From NCBI GenBank assembly GCA_030158125.1, contig JAOATL010000004.1:1-64000 (forward strand): a stretch of DNA of 64,000 bases, written 5' to 3'. Both the position numbers and the translations under genes were made by a program. The notes under the pieces were generated by a model. That model saw nothing but the letters and a program-made list of their open reading frames with translations. It ran no database searches and was not told the origin of the DNA. The stretch is from Limnohabitans sp. Its GTDB lineage: Bacteria > Pseudomonadota > Gammaproteobacteria > Burkholderiales > Burkholderiaceae_C. Positions 1 to 9,026 of the stretch are shown piece after piece (the first letter of the stretch is position 1; each line of letters begins with the position of its first letter).

Positions 1-52
1 TCGCGACCAACGGATTAAAAGTCCGCTGCTCTACCGACTGAGCTACCGACCC
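1..52 (-). tRNA. tRNA-Lys (anticodon TTT), 3' part cut by the window edge
   Basis: Read on the minus strand, the sequence begins GGGTCGG-TA-GCTC, a 7-base acceptor strand followed by U8/A9 and a D-arm with the usual AGCTCAGTCGGTAGAGC. An anticodon arm GCGGACTTTTAATCCGT follows, with TTT at the anticodon position and AA after it. The T-arm and the 3' acceptor strand lie beyond base 1. The gene points the same way as the following minus-strand genes, but no promoter linking them was seen. Confidence 0.93.
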
Positions 53-78
53 CCCTACTCAAGCCTCAAATTATAGCG

Positions 79-906
79 TCATTTTTTGGGTTTTTCAATT
101 GCACTTGCAAGAAAATTTAAGATCATTGAAGAAGCCACCAAGCCAAAGGTGGCAGTCACTGTCACAACCGATCCATAGCCATGGCAATTCAAGCTGCCAT
201 CGCCTTCTACATGACATGAGGCATCTGGGGGGGCCACACTTTCACGGCTAAAAACGCAACGAACCCCCATTTTTTTGCCGTCCTTGGGGGCACCTTTTTC
301 CTTGCGCAAACGATAGCGAAGCTGAGCCAGCAAGGGGTCGTGGGTGACGGCTGACAAATCCCCCTGCTCCACGCGGTGAGCTTCTCGTTTACCGCCCGCA
401 GCACCCAGGGTGATCAAAAACTTTTTTTGACGAATGGCCCAATCAGACATGCCGACTTTTGCTTTAACCTGATCACATGCATCGACGACAGCTGAAAGAG
501 GTGAACGCGACACCAACTGAACTTGGTTCAAGATCTCAAGCCAATTTTCAGGCGAAACAAAGTCATCTATCACATGGACCGTACAGTCTGGATTGATTTG
601 CGCAATTCGATCTTTCATGGCCAAGACCTTGGCTTGCCCTAAGCTTGTCGACAACGCATGAATTTGGCGATTGATGTTGGACTCTGCAATATGGTCCATG
701 TCAACAAGCGTAAGTTCTCGGATACCGCTTCTGGCCAAGGCCTCGGCAACCCACGAGCCAACACCACCAACGCCAACCACCATCACATGCGCATTGGCAA
801 TGCGGTCTGCGCCCTCAATGCCATAAAGTCGATTCATACCTCCAAAGCGACGTTCGGCTACTGGACTTTCTAAAAAAGTGTTTTGACCAGGTTCAGTCGA
901 CTGCAT
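79..906 (-). CDS. tcdA: tRNA threonylcarbamoyladenosine dehydratase (ThiF/E1-like)
   Basis: Cytoplasmic E1-like enzyme of 275 aa that uses ATP to dehydrate N6-threonylcarbamoyladenosine at tRNA position 37 to its cyclic form. The N-terminal half has the ThiF Rossmann nucleotide-binding motif GVGGVGSWVAEALARSG, followed by the acidic LVDMDHIAESNINRQ segment typical of E1-like adenylating enzymes. The C-terminal half has the TcdA-type stretch TLGAAGGKREAHRVEQGDL and RYRLRKEKG. Length matches E. coli TcdA/CsdL. Its start overlaps the 3' end of the upstream permease gene by 14 bases, so the two are probably co-transcribed. Confidence 0.93.
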   Translation of the reverse strand: MQSTEPGQNTFLESPVAERRFGGMNRLYGIEGADRIANAHVMVVGVGGVGSWVAEALARSGIRELTLVDMDHIAESNINRQIHALSTSLGQAKVLAMKDRIAQINPDCTVHVIDDFVSPENWLEILNQVQLVSRSPLSAVVDACDQVKAKVGMSDWAIRQKKFLITLGAAGGKREAHRVEQGDLSAVTHDPLLAQLRYRLRKEKGAPKDGKKMGVRCVFSRESVAPPDASCHVEGDGSLNCHGYGSVVTVTATFGLVASSMILNFLASAIEKPKK

Positions 907-1999
907 GCAGGTCTCGCATCACAGCCAAATAAGCACCGAGCAACATCGCCGCCAGCGCAAAAAGACTGGTGAGATTGAAAGTGGACATGCCACTCAGGCC
1001 TTGTCCTAAAGAACAGCCCATGGCCATCACTGCGCCCACTCCCATGAGGATGCCGCCCCAAATATGGCGAACAAGATCGGTGCGATTTGAAAAAGACTCC
1101 CACCTCAAGCCACCTGCCATGAAGGCACTAAGGAATGCGCCGAAAATCAGGCCCGCCACACTCACCATACCAAAAGTAAGTCGCTTGGTGCCGTCACTGA
1201 AATACATCAGCGCATCAAAGCTCATTGCAACTGGCGCTGTCAAACTGAGCGCCTCCATTTTTCGACTGTTGGTGGCAAGGAAAAACTCCTCTAGCGTTTC
1301 GGGATGCTCAAGACCATGGCCCAGCACGCCAGAGATGACCCACACTGCACAAATGACGGCACCAACAGACAAGCCCGTACTGATGTTGTGAATGTCGACA
1401 AAATCTCGATCTCGAAAAGCCCAATAGAGAAGTCCGGATGCAGCAAGCCCTGATGCCAACAAAACACCCAAAGGCAGGCTGACGTCAAACCAGTGACTGA
1501 CCCACTGACCAACAAACACGCCAGCGGATGGCGTCCAGACAAACGTGTCAAAGAAATAAACACGCGGGACCGCCAGCAAGCCTTTGAGTGTGACCAAGGC
1601 AGAAAACCCCATGAACACCAAAACAATCAGAGACTTCAAGTTGCCAGTACCAACACGGACCAGGGTTTTAGCGCCGCACCCAGACGCCCATACCATGCCC
1701 CAACCAAACATCACACCGCCCAGCATGGTGGACAACCAAAGCACAGAGGGACTTGCATATACGGATTGAAGTGGCGATATGAACCCAGCGTAGCTTAGGC
1801 AGCCGAAACCCAGCATCGACACAGCAAGGGCCAATGCCCATTGGCGCATACGGGTAAAACTTCCCATGAGAACCGCATCACTGACGGCACCCATGGTGCA
1901 AAAATGGGTGCGGTGCATGATCACCCCTAGGATGACAGACACCAGCCCTGCAGTCACCAAGACCACCCCATTCAATTGGGCAAGTTGATCTTGGTTCAT
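893..1999 (-). CDS. YeeE/YedE (TsuA-like) sulfur-compound permease
   Basis: Inner-membrane protein of 368 aa made almost entirely of hydrophobic segments. Family members such as TsuA import thiosulfate or other small sulfur compounds. The three cysteines that mark the family are present in their usual contexts: Cys34 (HFCTMGAVSDA), Cys108 (ASGCGAKTLVRVGTGN) and Cys329 (AMGCSLGQGLSG). This is the long single-chain form, not the split two-gene form. It lies 7 bases downstream of cpoB and overlaps tcdA. The true substrate cannot be read from sequence; import for thiolated tRNA or cofactor synthesis is possible but is only inference from the tcdA neighbour. Confidence 0.88.
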   Translation of the reverse strand: MNQDQLAQLNGVVLVTAGLVSVILGVIMHRTHFCTMGAVSDAVLMGSFTRMRQWALALAVSMLGFGCLSYAGFISPLQSVYASPSVLWLSTMLGGVMFGWGMVWASGCGAKTLVRVGTGNLKSLIVLVFMGFSALVTLKGLLAVPRVYFFDTFVWTPSAGVFVGQWVSHWFDVSLPLGVLLASGLAASGLLYWAFRDRDFVDIHNISTGLSVGAVICAVWVISGVLGHGLEHPETLEEFFLATNSRKMEALSLTAPVAMSFDALMYFSDGTKRLTFGMVSVAGLIFGAFLSAFMAGGLRWESFSNRTDLVRHIWGGILMGVGAVMAMGCSLGQGLSGMSTFNLTSLFALAAMLLGAYLAVMRDLHAVD

Positions 2000-2005
2000 G
2001 GGTGA

Positions 2006-2773
2006 TTAACGCAAACGGGACAATCGGTCTTTGGCTGTTTGAGCCGCTTCACTGCTTGGGTAAAGTTTGACCAAATCTTCCATGGCCTTCTTGGCAGCTT
2101 TGAGGTCTTTCAACTCGACCAAGCAATTTGAAATGGCCAACATGGCTTCAGGCGCTCGGGTGTGTTGAGGGGCGATGGTCAACAGCTTGCGGAAATTAAG
2201 AATGGACTCTTTGTAATCCTTGGTCGCGTACTGCGCATTGCCTAACCAAAACAAGGTGGAAGATGCATAGCCACTGGTGGGGTATTTACGCAAAAAAGCA
2301 AGCATGCTGGTTTGGGCTGCAGCGAAATCAGCAGATCGGAAGACGGCCAATGTGGCTTCAAATTCTTTTTTCTCGGCCGGGTCTGCTTGAAACTCTAATC
2401 CATCCAGCACAATTTTCACTGGCTCAAATTTGCTGAGCCGTGAATCAACGGTTTGCAGCACATCTTTTTGCTTCAGTTGAGTGTCGGACAAGTCGCGCAA
2501 CAGTTGCTCATTGGTGCCACGCAATGCAGATTGATCAGACTTCAATGCATCGATTTGTGATTGAAGTTCGAACAACGCACGCCGCAAAACAGCAATCTCA
2601 TCGGACTGAGACTTTGTATTTTGCTGAACCGCTTCCAATTTTTGGCGCAGATCCAAAATGGCGCGACGGGCCTCATCATCTTCAAACAATGCGGCATTGG
2701 CAACAAGGCTCAAGCTGGCCCAAAGGCTCAGCAAACTCAATTGCTTGAAACAATAAATGACCCGTTGGTTCAT
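2006..2773 (-). CDS. cpoB: Tol-Pal system protein CpoB/YbgF
   Basis: Periplasmic protein of 255 aa that coordinates Tol-Pal function with peptidoglycan synthesis at division. It has an N-terminal signal peptide ending near VANA, a Leu/Gln-rich coiled-coil segment (about residues 25-110) that drives trimerisation, and a C-terminal TPR region with repeats such as GYASSTLFWLGNAQYATKDY and APEAMLAISNCLVELKDLKA. The ATG at 2773 is preferred over an upstream in-frame start that would overlap pal, because the signal peptide then begins at once. It directly follows pal, the usual order in proteobacteria. Confidence 0.92.
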   Translation of the reverse strand: MNQRVIYCFKQLSLLSLWASLSLVANAALFEDDEARRAILDLRQKLEAVQQNTKSQSDEIAVLRRALFELQSQIDALKSDQSALRGTNEQLLRDLSDTQLKQKDVLQTVDSRLSKFEPVKIVLDGLEFQADPAEKKEFEATLAVFRSADFAAAQTSMLAFLRKYPTSGYASSTLFWLGNAQYATKDYKESILNFRKLLTIAPQHTRAPEAMLAISNCLVELKDLKAAKKAMEDLVKLYPSSEAAQTAKDRLSRLR

Positions 2774-2793
2774 GGCTGGACCTTCATTCAGTC

Positions 2794-3297
2794 TCAATAT
2801 TTGATTTCGACGCGGCGATTTTTAGCATATGCAGACTCATCCGCACCGTTGACAGCAGGCTTTTCTTTGCCAAAGCTCACGGCTTCCAGTTGCGCATCAC
2901 TGACGCCCAAAAGTGTCAGCGCACGACGCACAGTTTCAGCACGTTTTTGACCCAGTGCCAAGTTGTACTCACGACCGCCACGCTCGTCTGTATGACCTTC
3001 GAGTTGCACTTTGAATTGTTTGTTGGCTTGCAAATGAGCGGCATTGCGCTCCAACACAGCGCGTGCCTCGGGCTTCAAAGCAAAGCTGTCGTAGTCAAAG
3101 AAAACCACATTCACACCGGCAGGTGCCACGCCCTGTGTGCCAGATTTGCCGCTGACAACTGCAGCAACACTGCTTTGGGCGCTGTCTGCACCCGATGCAT
3201 TTTTGTCTTCAACCGGCACATCGCTCAATTTGACACCGGAAGAACAAGCGGACAAAACGGCGGTGAGGGCCAGAATCCAGAGACTGCGTTTGATCAT
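2794..3297 (-). CDS. pal: Peptidoglycan-associated outer-membrane lipoprotein Pal
   Basis: Outer-membrane lipoprotein of 167 aa that tethers the outer membrane to peptidoglycan and interacts with TolB. A lipobox (AVLSAC, lipidated Cys about residue 18) follows the hydrophobic signal. The C-terminal OmpA-like domain carries FFDYDSFALKPEA and the peptidoglycan-binding loop GHTDERGGREYNLALGQKRA, including the diaminopimelate-contacting Asp and Arg. It lies between tolB (24-base gap) and cpoB, the conserved operon order. Confidence 0.96.
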   Translation of the reverse strand: MIKRSLWILALTAVLSACSSGVKLSDVPVEDKNASGADSAQSSVAAVVSGKSGTQGVAPAGVNVVFFDYDSFALKPEARAVLERNAAHLQANKQFKVQLEGHTDERGGREYNLALGQKRAETVRRALTLLGVSDAQLEAVSFGKEKPAVNGADESAYAKNRRVEIKY

Positions 3298-3321
3298 GAA
3301 AAAACTCCAATTAGAAAAAAA

Positions 3322-4623
3322 TTATCGGTAAGGACCCCAAGCGGGTTCGCGAATATCACCACTTTGGCCAGACAACTTGGCCTTGATCTTGCCATCTAAA
3401 GTGCTGGTCATGAGGGCCTCGCGTCCTTGAAACACGGTAGCGTAAACAATCAATTTGCTGTTGGGTGCAAAGCTAGGACGTTCATCGGCTGATGTTTCAG
3501 TGATGGCGCTTGACTGGCCTGTGCTCAAATTCATCACTTGAACTTTGAATTGCCCCCCAACGCGGCTGATGTAAGTCAACCACCGCCCATCCGGGCTAAG
3601 TGCAGGTGAGATATTGTAACTTCCACTAAAAGTCAGTCTTTCGACGGCACCGCCTGACGCGGGCATTTTGTAGATCTGAGGACTACCGCCCCGGTCAGAG
3701 ACAAAGAAAATAGTCGCGCCATCTTGAGAATAGCTTGGCTCAGTGTCAATCCCTGCGCTTTGTGTCAGCCGTTTGGCAGCCCCGGAACTGACATCGACTT
3801 GATAAAGCTGTGAGCCACCATCTCGGCTCAAAGTGGCCAACAAACTTCTGCTGTCAGGCGCCCATGCAGGCGCGCTGTTGGAGCCCTTGAAATTGGCCAT
3901 CACTTTGCGCTTGCCTGTTGACAACTCATGCACATAGATGACAGGCTTTCGCGACTCAAAGGACACATAGGCCAATTGATTGCCTTTGGGAGACCATGAA
4001 GGCGAGATGATGGGCTCTGAGCTTGTCAATGCAGACTGCGCATTCTCGCCATCAGAATCGGCAATCCACAGGCTGTATTTACCGCCCCCTTTGGTGACGT
4101 AAGCGATGCGTGTGGCAAAGACACCTTTTTCGCCTGTGAGTTTTTCGTAAACCCAGTCGGCCAAACGGTGGGAAGAAAGTCGCAAATCTGCAGCAGCAAC
4201 AGTTTCCCTGAAATCACCACGGTCTTGACCAGACACTGCATCCCATAATTTGGCCCGTAGTTCATAACGACCGTCCGCCAAACGGGTGGTGCTGCCAGCC
4301 AGCAGTGCATCGGCGCTTTTTTGACGAATTTGCGCAAAGTCAGGTCGCGATAACTCGTCCAATGCCGTGCCAGCCATGGAGACTGCGCGGAACTGACCGC
4401 TTCTTTCTAAGTCGGCTTGGACAATGGCCGATGGCTTTTGGCCAGCAGACTCTTCGCCCTTGAAATTGGCAATGGCGATGGGCACTTGCGTCAGGCCAAC
4501 GCCCGACACATCTACTTTGAATTGTGCAAAAGTAGAAGTACAGACAGCCAAGCTGCTGAGGCAGAAAATGGCAAATTGCCGCTTTGATACTGAAAAATGA
4601 TTCAAAAGAGTGGTCTTCTTCAT
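3322..4623 (-). CDS. tolB: Tol-Pal system beta-propeller protein TolB
   Basis: Periplasmic protein of 433 aa that links TolA to Pal during outer-membrane constriction. A signal peptide ends near STFAQ. The N-terminal domain includes LTQVPIAIANF. The C-terminal half is a beta-propeller of WD40-like/PD40 repeats, seen as recurring ISPSWSPKGNQLAYVS, SAPAWAPDSRSLLATLS, TEPSYSQDGATIFFVSD and ISPALSPDGRWLTYIS blocks. It is the first gene of tolB-pal-cpoB. Upstream lies the divergent msbA, so tolQ, tolR and tolA must be elsewhere in the genome. Confidence 0.96.
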   Translation of the reverse strand: MKKTTLLNHFSVSKRQFAIFCLSSLAVCTSTFAQFKVDVSGVGLTQVPIAIANFKGEESAGQKPSAIVQADLERSGQFRAVSMAGTALDELSRPDFAQIRQKSADALLAGSTTRLADGRYELRAKLWDAVSGQDRGDFRETVAAADLRLSSHRLADWVYEKLTGEKGVFATRIAYVTKGGGKYSLWIADSDGENAQSALTSSEPIISPSWSPKGNQLAYVSFESRKPVIYVHELSTGKRKVMANFKGSNSAPAWAPDSRSLLATLSRDGGSQLYQVDVSSGAAKRLTQSAGIDTEPSYSQDGATIFFVSDRGGSPQIYKMPASGGAVERLTFSGSYNISPALSPDGRWLTYISRVGGQFKVQVMNLSTGQSSAITETSADERPSFAPNSKLIVYATVFQGREALMTSTLDGKIKAKLSGQSGDIREPAWGPYR

Positions 4624-4683
4624 ATGGAAAGTCTGTCAAAACACCGCTAATTTAGCATTGTGACACGCAGTAAAATCAACGCA

Positions 4684-6486
4684 ATGACACAAAATGCCAC
4701 TGACAGCGCAACAAGGGATACGCCGTTCTTGCTCCGGATGCGACGCCTTTGGCCTTTTTTCGGTCGCCAGCGTGCTGTTTGGGTCTTGGCATTGGTCGCC
4801 ACATTGGTTGCAGCAGCCACCGAACCACTCATTCCGGCACTGTTCAAACCTTTGCTTGACGAAGGTTTTGCAGAGAAGTCCCTGCCCCTTTGGTGGGTCC
4901 CCACCGCGGTCATTGGCATTTTCTTCGTTCGCGGAGCGGCCTTTTTTGTGTCTCAATACGCACTGGCCAGAATTGCCAACGATGGCATGCAGGCACTCAG
5001 GGAGGCTTTGTTTCACAGGCTCATTCAAGCAGAAATGTCGGTTTTCAGCCGACAATCTGCCAGCGCCTTGTCCAACACCTTGGTCTACGAGGTCCAAAGC
5101 GGCGCGACGCAATTGATTGCCGCCCTGCTGGGACTTTCTCGCGATGGCTTTACCCTCTTGGCCCTGATCGCCTACTTACTGTTTCTCAATTGGAAATTGA
5201 CTTTGGTGGTTTTTGTGGTGGTTCCAGGCTCCGCTTGGATCATGAAAAAACTGTCCAAACGTCTTTACGCACTGACACGCGACAGTCAATCGGCCACCGA
5301 CGCGTTGGCCTATGTCGTTGAAGAAAACGTCTTGGCGCATCGCATCATTCGTTTGCATGGCGCACAAGAAGCACAAGAAATCAGGTTCAAGAAATTAAGT
5401 CAACGACTGAGGAGCCTTGCACTGAAGTCCACCATCGCTTCTGCGGCCATGTCGCCATTGACGCAACTCATGGCTGCTGTCGCGCTCTCATCTGTGCTGG
5501 TGATTGCCTTGATTCAAAGTCGCTCAGACCTTCAAGGCGCCACAGTGGGGGGTTTTGTGGCATTCATTACAGCCATGCTGATGCTGGTGTCCCCCATCAA
5601 ACGACTGGCCGACATTGCCAACCCCATCACTCGAGGACTTGCTGCATTGGAGCGCGGTTTAAGCTTGCTTGAAGATGTCAAAGCTGAACATGAATCAACA
5701 GACGCGCTCAACACTGATTTCGGCAAGTTAGGCACTTCGGCTGAGTTGTCGCAGTCCATTGCCATTGCTTTTGACCAAGTCACTGTTCAATACAGCAAGG
5801 ATGCACCGGCCGCTTTGAAAAACTTCAGCTTGAACATTGAAGCTGGCGAAACCATCGCCTTTGTGGGCCCCTCTGGCTCAGGCAAAACGACGCTGATCAA
5901 TTTGCTGCCCAAGTTCGTGTTGCCAACAGAAGGACACATCCTTCTCAATGGGTGCAATGTTTCGCAATGGCCACTGAAAGCCTTGCGCTCGCAGTTTGCA
6001 ATGGTCAGCCAAGATGTGGTGATGCTAAACGACACGGTGGCTGCCAACATCTCCTTGGGCCATCACACGGACAGGCAACGGGTGCTTGAGTGTCTGCGTG
6101 CCGCTAACTTAGCGGATCACATTGAACGATTGCCACAGGGCATGGACACGGTTCTAGGCCACAACGCCGCGCAACTGTCGGGTGGACAAAGGCAGCGCTT
6201 GGCCATTGCACGTGCGTTGTACAAAAATGCACCCGTATTGATTTTGGACGAGGCCACCTCAGCTTTGGACAACGAGTCAGAACGGCTGGTACAAGAGGCG
6301 CTGCAAAACCTCATGAAAGGACGAACAACGCTGATCATTGCGCATCGCTTGTCCACCATTGAACATGCCGATCGAGTGGTTGTGATGGCGCATGGCGAAA
6401 TTGTGGAGCAAGGTCGGCACGCCGACCTGGTTCAAGCCGGTGGGGCTTATGCACGGCTTCACCACAAAACAGACTCAAGCATTTAG
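4684..6486 (+). CDS. msbA: Lipid A export ABC transporter MsbA
   Basis: Half-transporter of 600 aa, inner membrane, flipping lipid A-core. The N-terminal ABC-transporter type 1 membrane domain (about residues 20-310, six predicted helices) is followed by an ATPase domain with Walker A GPSGSGKTT (about residue 394), signature LSGGQRQRLAIARAL (about 498) and Walker B VLILDEATSALD, then an H-loop IIAHRLSTIEHAD. The ATG at 4684 is used; an in-frame GTG at 4660 would add eight residues, and neither has a clear Shine-Dalgarno. It is divergent from tolB and convergent with rng. A related lipid or peptide exporter of the same family is the main alternative. Confidence 0.87.
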   Translation: MTQNATDSATRDTPFLLRMRRLWPFFGRQRAVWVLALVATLVAAATEPLIPALFKPLLDEGFAEKSLPLWWVPTAVIGIFFVRGAAFFVSQYALARIANDGMQALREALFHRLIQAEMSVFSRQSASALSNTLVYEVQSGATQLIAALLGLSRDGFTLLALIAYLLFLNWKLTLVVFVVVPGSAWIMKKLSKRLYALTRDSQSATDALAYVVEENVLAHRIIRLHGAQEAQEIRFKKLSQRLRSLALKSTIASAAMSPLTQLMAAVALSSVLVIALIQSRSDLQGATVGGFVAFITAMLMLVSPIKRLADIANPITRGLAALERGLSLLEDVKAEHESTDALNTDFGKLGTSAELSQSIAIAFDQVTVQYSKDAPAALKNFSLNIEAGETIAFVGPSGSGKTTLINLLPKFVLPTEGHILLNGCNVSQWPLKALRSQFAMVSQDVVMLNDTVAANISLGHHTDRQRVLECLRAANLADHIERLPQGMDTVLGHNAAQLSGGQRQRLAIARALYKNAPVLILDEATSALDNESERLVQEALQNLMKGRTTLIIAHRLSTIEHADRVVVMAHGEIVEQGRHADLVQAGGAYARLHHKTDSSI

Positions 6487-6498
6487 GCGGTGCGGTTG

Positions 6499-7974
6499 TT
6501 ACAGCAACACAATGTCGTACTGTTCTTGACCCATGGCTGACTCACTTTGAAGCGAAACGGGCTTGGCAATGAAGTCCGACAAAGCAGCCAAATGTTGGCT
6601 CTCCTCATCCAGCAGCATTTCAATCACTGCAGGTGATGCCACCACTCTGAATTCTTTCGGATTGAACTGCCTGGCTTCTCGCAAAATTTCTCGCAAAATA
6701 TCATAGACCACCGTGCGTGTTGTTTTGACACTGCCCTTGCCTTCACAGCTTGGGCAAGGCTCGCACAGCATGTGCGACAACGACTCGCGGGTGCGTTTGC
6801 GCGTCATCTCGAGTAAACCCAGCTGAGAGAACCCGCCGGCCATGGTTTTAACCCGGTCTCTGGCCAACTGTTTTTTAAACTCATCCAATACGGCGTTTTG
6901 ATGCTCTTCACGCGCCATGTCAATGAAGTCGACGATGATGATGCCCCCCAGATTTCGCAACCGCAACTGACGTGCAATGGCATGTGCCGCTTCTAAATTG
7001 GTTTTAAAAATGGTGTCATCAAAATTTCGCGCGCCTACATAGCCACCGGTGTTGACATCCACCGTGGTCAGGGCTTCTGTTTGATCAACGATCAGATAGC
7101 CGCCAGACTTGAGCTCAACACGTCTGCCAAGGGCTTTGGCAACCTCCTCATCAATGGCGTAAAGATCAAAAATGGGTCTCTCACCTTTGTATAACTGAAG
7201 TCGCGCTGCAGCTGAAGGCATGAATTCTTTGGCAAATGACAGCAAACCTTCAAATTGCTCTTTGGAGTCGATGCGAATGGTGTGAGTTGACTCACCCACT
7301 AAATCCCTCAGAACTCGTTGTAACAAAGTTAAGTCTTGGTGCAAGAGTGACTTTGCTGGCAAGCGCAGGGACGCATCTTTAATGCGCGCCCAAGTTTTTC
7401 TCAAATAGGCAATGTCTTCGCCCAGCTCTGTATCACTAGAGTCTTCCGCATTGGTGCGCAAAATAAAACCGCCACCTTGGGGTCCCACCAAATTTTGCAG
7501 TCGCTGGCGCAAGGCATCTCGCTGATCTGTCGGAATTTTTTGCGAGACGCCAATGTGATCGTCCTGAGGCAAAAATACCAAATGACGACCGGCAATGCTG
7601 ATTTGTGTGGACAGCCTGGCCCCTTTGGTACCAATGGGATCTTTAACCACCTGCACCATCAGTGCCTGGCCTTCAAAGACTTGTTTTTCAATGGGTATCA
7701 AAGGCTGGGCACCTCTGGCCACTTGAGGCGGCTCACCCTCAGGCTGACGTTGCCATACATCGGCAACGTGCAAAAATGCGGCACGTTCAAGCCCAATGTC
7801 GATGAACGCAGATTGCATGCCTGGCAGCACGCGCGCCACTTTGCCAAGGTAGACATTGCCCACCAACCCGCGTTCGAGAGAACGCTCGACATGGAGCTCC
7901 TGAACAGCCCCCATTTCAACAACTGCAACGCGGGTTTCCTGAGGTGACCAGTTGATCAAAATATCTTGTTGCAT
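6499..7974 (-). CDS. rng: Ribonuclease G
   Basis: Endoribonuclease of 491 aa acting in 16S rRNA 5'-end maturation and mRNA decay. It has an N-terminal S1 domain (GNVYLGKVARVLPGMQSAFIDIG), the RNase E/G catalytic domain with the metal-binding Asp residues in TTVDVNTGGYVG and IIIVDFIDM, and a Zn-link CEPCPSC that joins protomers. It lacks the long C-terminal scaffold of RNase E, so its length fits RNase G. The start at 7974 gives the family N-terminus MQQDILINWSPQETRVAV; an ATG four codons upstream is possible. It may be transcribed with the upstream DUF4936 gene. Confidence 0.95.
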   Translation of the reverse strand: MQQDILINWSPQETRVAVVEMGAVQELHVERSLERGLVGNVYLGKVARVLPGMQSAFIDIGLERAAFLHVADVWQRQPEGEPPQVARGAQPLIPIEKQVFEGQALMVQVVKDPIGTKGARLSTQISIAGRHLVFLPQDDHIGVSQKIPTDQRDALRQRLQNLVGPQGGGFILRTNAEDSSDTELGEDIAYLRKTWARIKDASLRLPAKSLLHQDLTLLQRVLRDLVGESTHTIRIDSKEQFEGLLSFAKEFMPSAAARLQLYKGERPIFDLYAIDEEVAKALGRRVELKSGGYLIVDQTEALTTVDVNTGGYVGARNFDDTIFKTNLEAAHAIARQLRLRNLGGIIIVDFIDMAREEHQNAVLDEFKKQLARDRVKTMAGGFSQLGLLEMTRKRTRESLSHMLCEPCPSCEGKGSVKTTRTVVYDILREILREARQFNPKEFRVVASPAVIEMLLDEESQHLAALSDFIAKPVSLQSESAMGQEQYDIVLL

Positions 7975-8109
7975 GATGCTCGTCATTCCAATCGCTATGC
8001 CCCGTCAAAAAGGGCTGTGGACTGCATTGTGTCATGCACAAGCACAGCCCAAGCCTGGAGAAAGTCTTTAAATGAGGGATTGACAACTGTAAGGTCAGTT
8101 GTATGCAAA

Positions 8110-8394
8110 CTAACGCAAGGGAATGAAGAACTCCGCCATTCTTTTGGGTGGCATGCCATGCTTCACAGCAAGGGCAGCAATGCTCTGCATCATGTCGTGG
8201 CTCACGCCATCGGCATGGCTGTAGATTTCCATCCAAGTCTCAATGCCTTCGGCCGTGGCCTCTGGCCTTTGCATCAAAGACGCACTCAGGCCAAACCAGG
8301 TTTGTTGCAATTCTTCTTGAAATGCCTCGGCTTTTGGACGCCACAGATCATGCTCTAGCAAAGGCAACTTGTAATAAACAAACAAAGTTTGCAC
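8110..8394 (-). CDS. DUF4936 family protein
   Basis: Small soluble protein of 94 aa with no signal peptide or membrane segment. The pattern FVYYKLP at the start, LMQRPEA in the middle and TWMEIYSHADG followed by an AEFFIPLR tail matches the DUF4936 family found in beta-proteobacteria, whose function is unknown. It starts 9 bases after the ubiX stop and precedes rng on the same strand, so it is probably in a ubiD-ubiX-DUF4936-rng transcription unit. The residues look like a dimeric alpha/beta-barrel type fold, but that is only an impression. Confidence 0.8.
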   Translation of the reverse strand: MQTLFVYYKLPLLEHDLWRPKAEAFQEELQQTWFGLSASLMQRPEATAEGIETWMEIYSHADGVSHDMMQSIAALAVKHGMPPKRMAEFFIPLR

Positions 8395-8403
8395 GGTTGT
8401 CCC

Positions 8404-9003
8404 CTACTTGTTTTGACCCATGCCAGCCCAACGGGTTACCAAAGACGTTTCGATGTCGAACAAATCCAAACAACGTCCAACCGTGTGATTGACCATGTCG
8501 TCGATGGAGCTAGGCCGTGCGTACAGTGCTGGAACTGGCGGCATCAAAATGGCGCCATTTTCTGAGGCTTGCAACATGGTACGAATGTGGCCTGTGTGCA
8601 GGGGTGTTTCTCGCACCAACAAAACCAAACGGCGTCGCTCTTTCAGAACCACGTCTGCCGCACGCGATAACAAGCCCCCGGTCATTCCGTAGGCAATTTC
8701 TGACAAAGATTTGATAGAGCACGGTGCCACCACCATTCCCATGGTTTTGAACGAACCAGAAGAAATGCTTGCACCAATATTTTTAGCGCTGTGAACTTCG
8801 GTGGCCAAGGTCTCTACGTCTTTCACGCTCATGTCCAACTCAGTGGCCAAGGTCATGCGCGCCGAATCACTCATGACAAGGTGCGTTTCAATATCAGAAT
8901 GCTGAAGCACCTGAAGTAAGCGAACACCATAAACAATGCCTGAAGCACCACTGATGCCGACGATCAAACGTCTTTTTGGAGTAGAGGTCGGAGAGTTGCT
9001 CAT
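8404..9003 (-). CDS. ubiX: UbiX-type flavin prenyltransferase
   Basis: Cytoplasmic enzyme of 199 aa that prenylates FMN to make prenylated FMN, the cofactor of UbiD decarboxylases. The flavin-binding N-terminus RRLIVGISGASGIVYGVRLL, the APCSIKSLSEIAYG segment and the VLLVRETPLHTGHIRTM segment are diagnostic of UbiX. The ATG at 9003 is chosen because an AGGAAT ribosome binding site lies 4 bases upstream. It follows the UbiD-like gene by 23 bases, a pairing common for catabolic decarboxylases, though the same protein could also serve ubiquinone synthesis. Confidence 0.93.
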   Translation of the reverse strand: MSNSPTSTPKRRLIVGISGASGIVYGVRLLQVLQHSDIETHLVMSDSARMTLATELDMSVKDVETLATEVHSAKNIGASISSGSFKTMGMVVAPCSIKSLSEIAYGMTGGLLSRAADVVLKERRRLVLLVRETPLHTGHIRTMLQASENGAILMPPVPALYARPSSIDDMVNHTVGRCLDLFDIETSLVTRWAGMGQNK

Positions 9004-9026
9004 GACGATTCCTGAAACTTGTAAAG

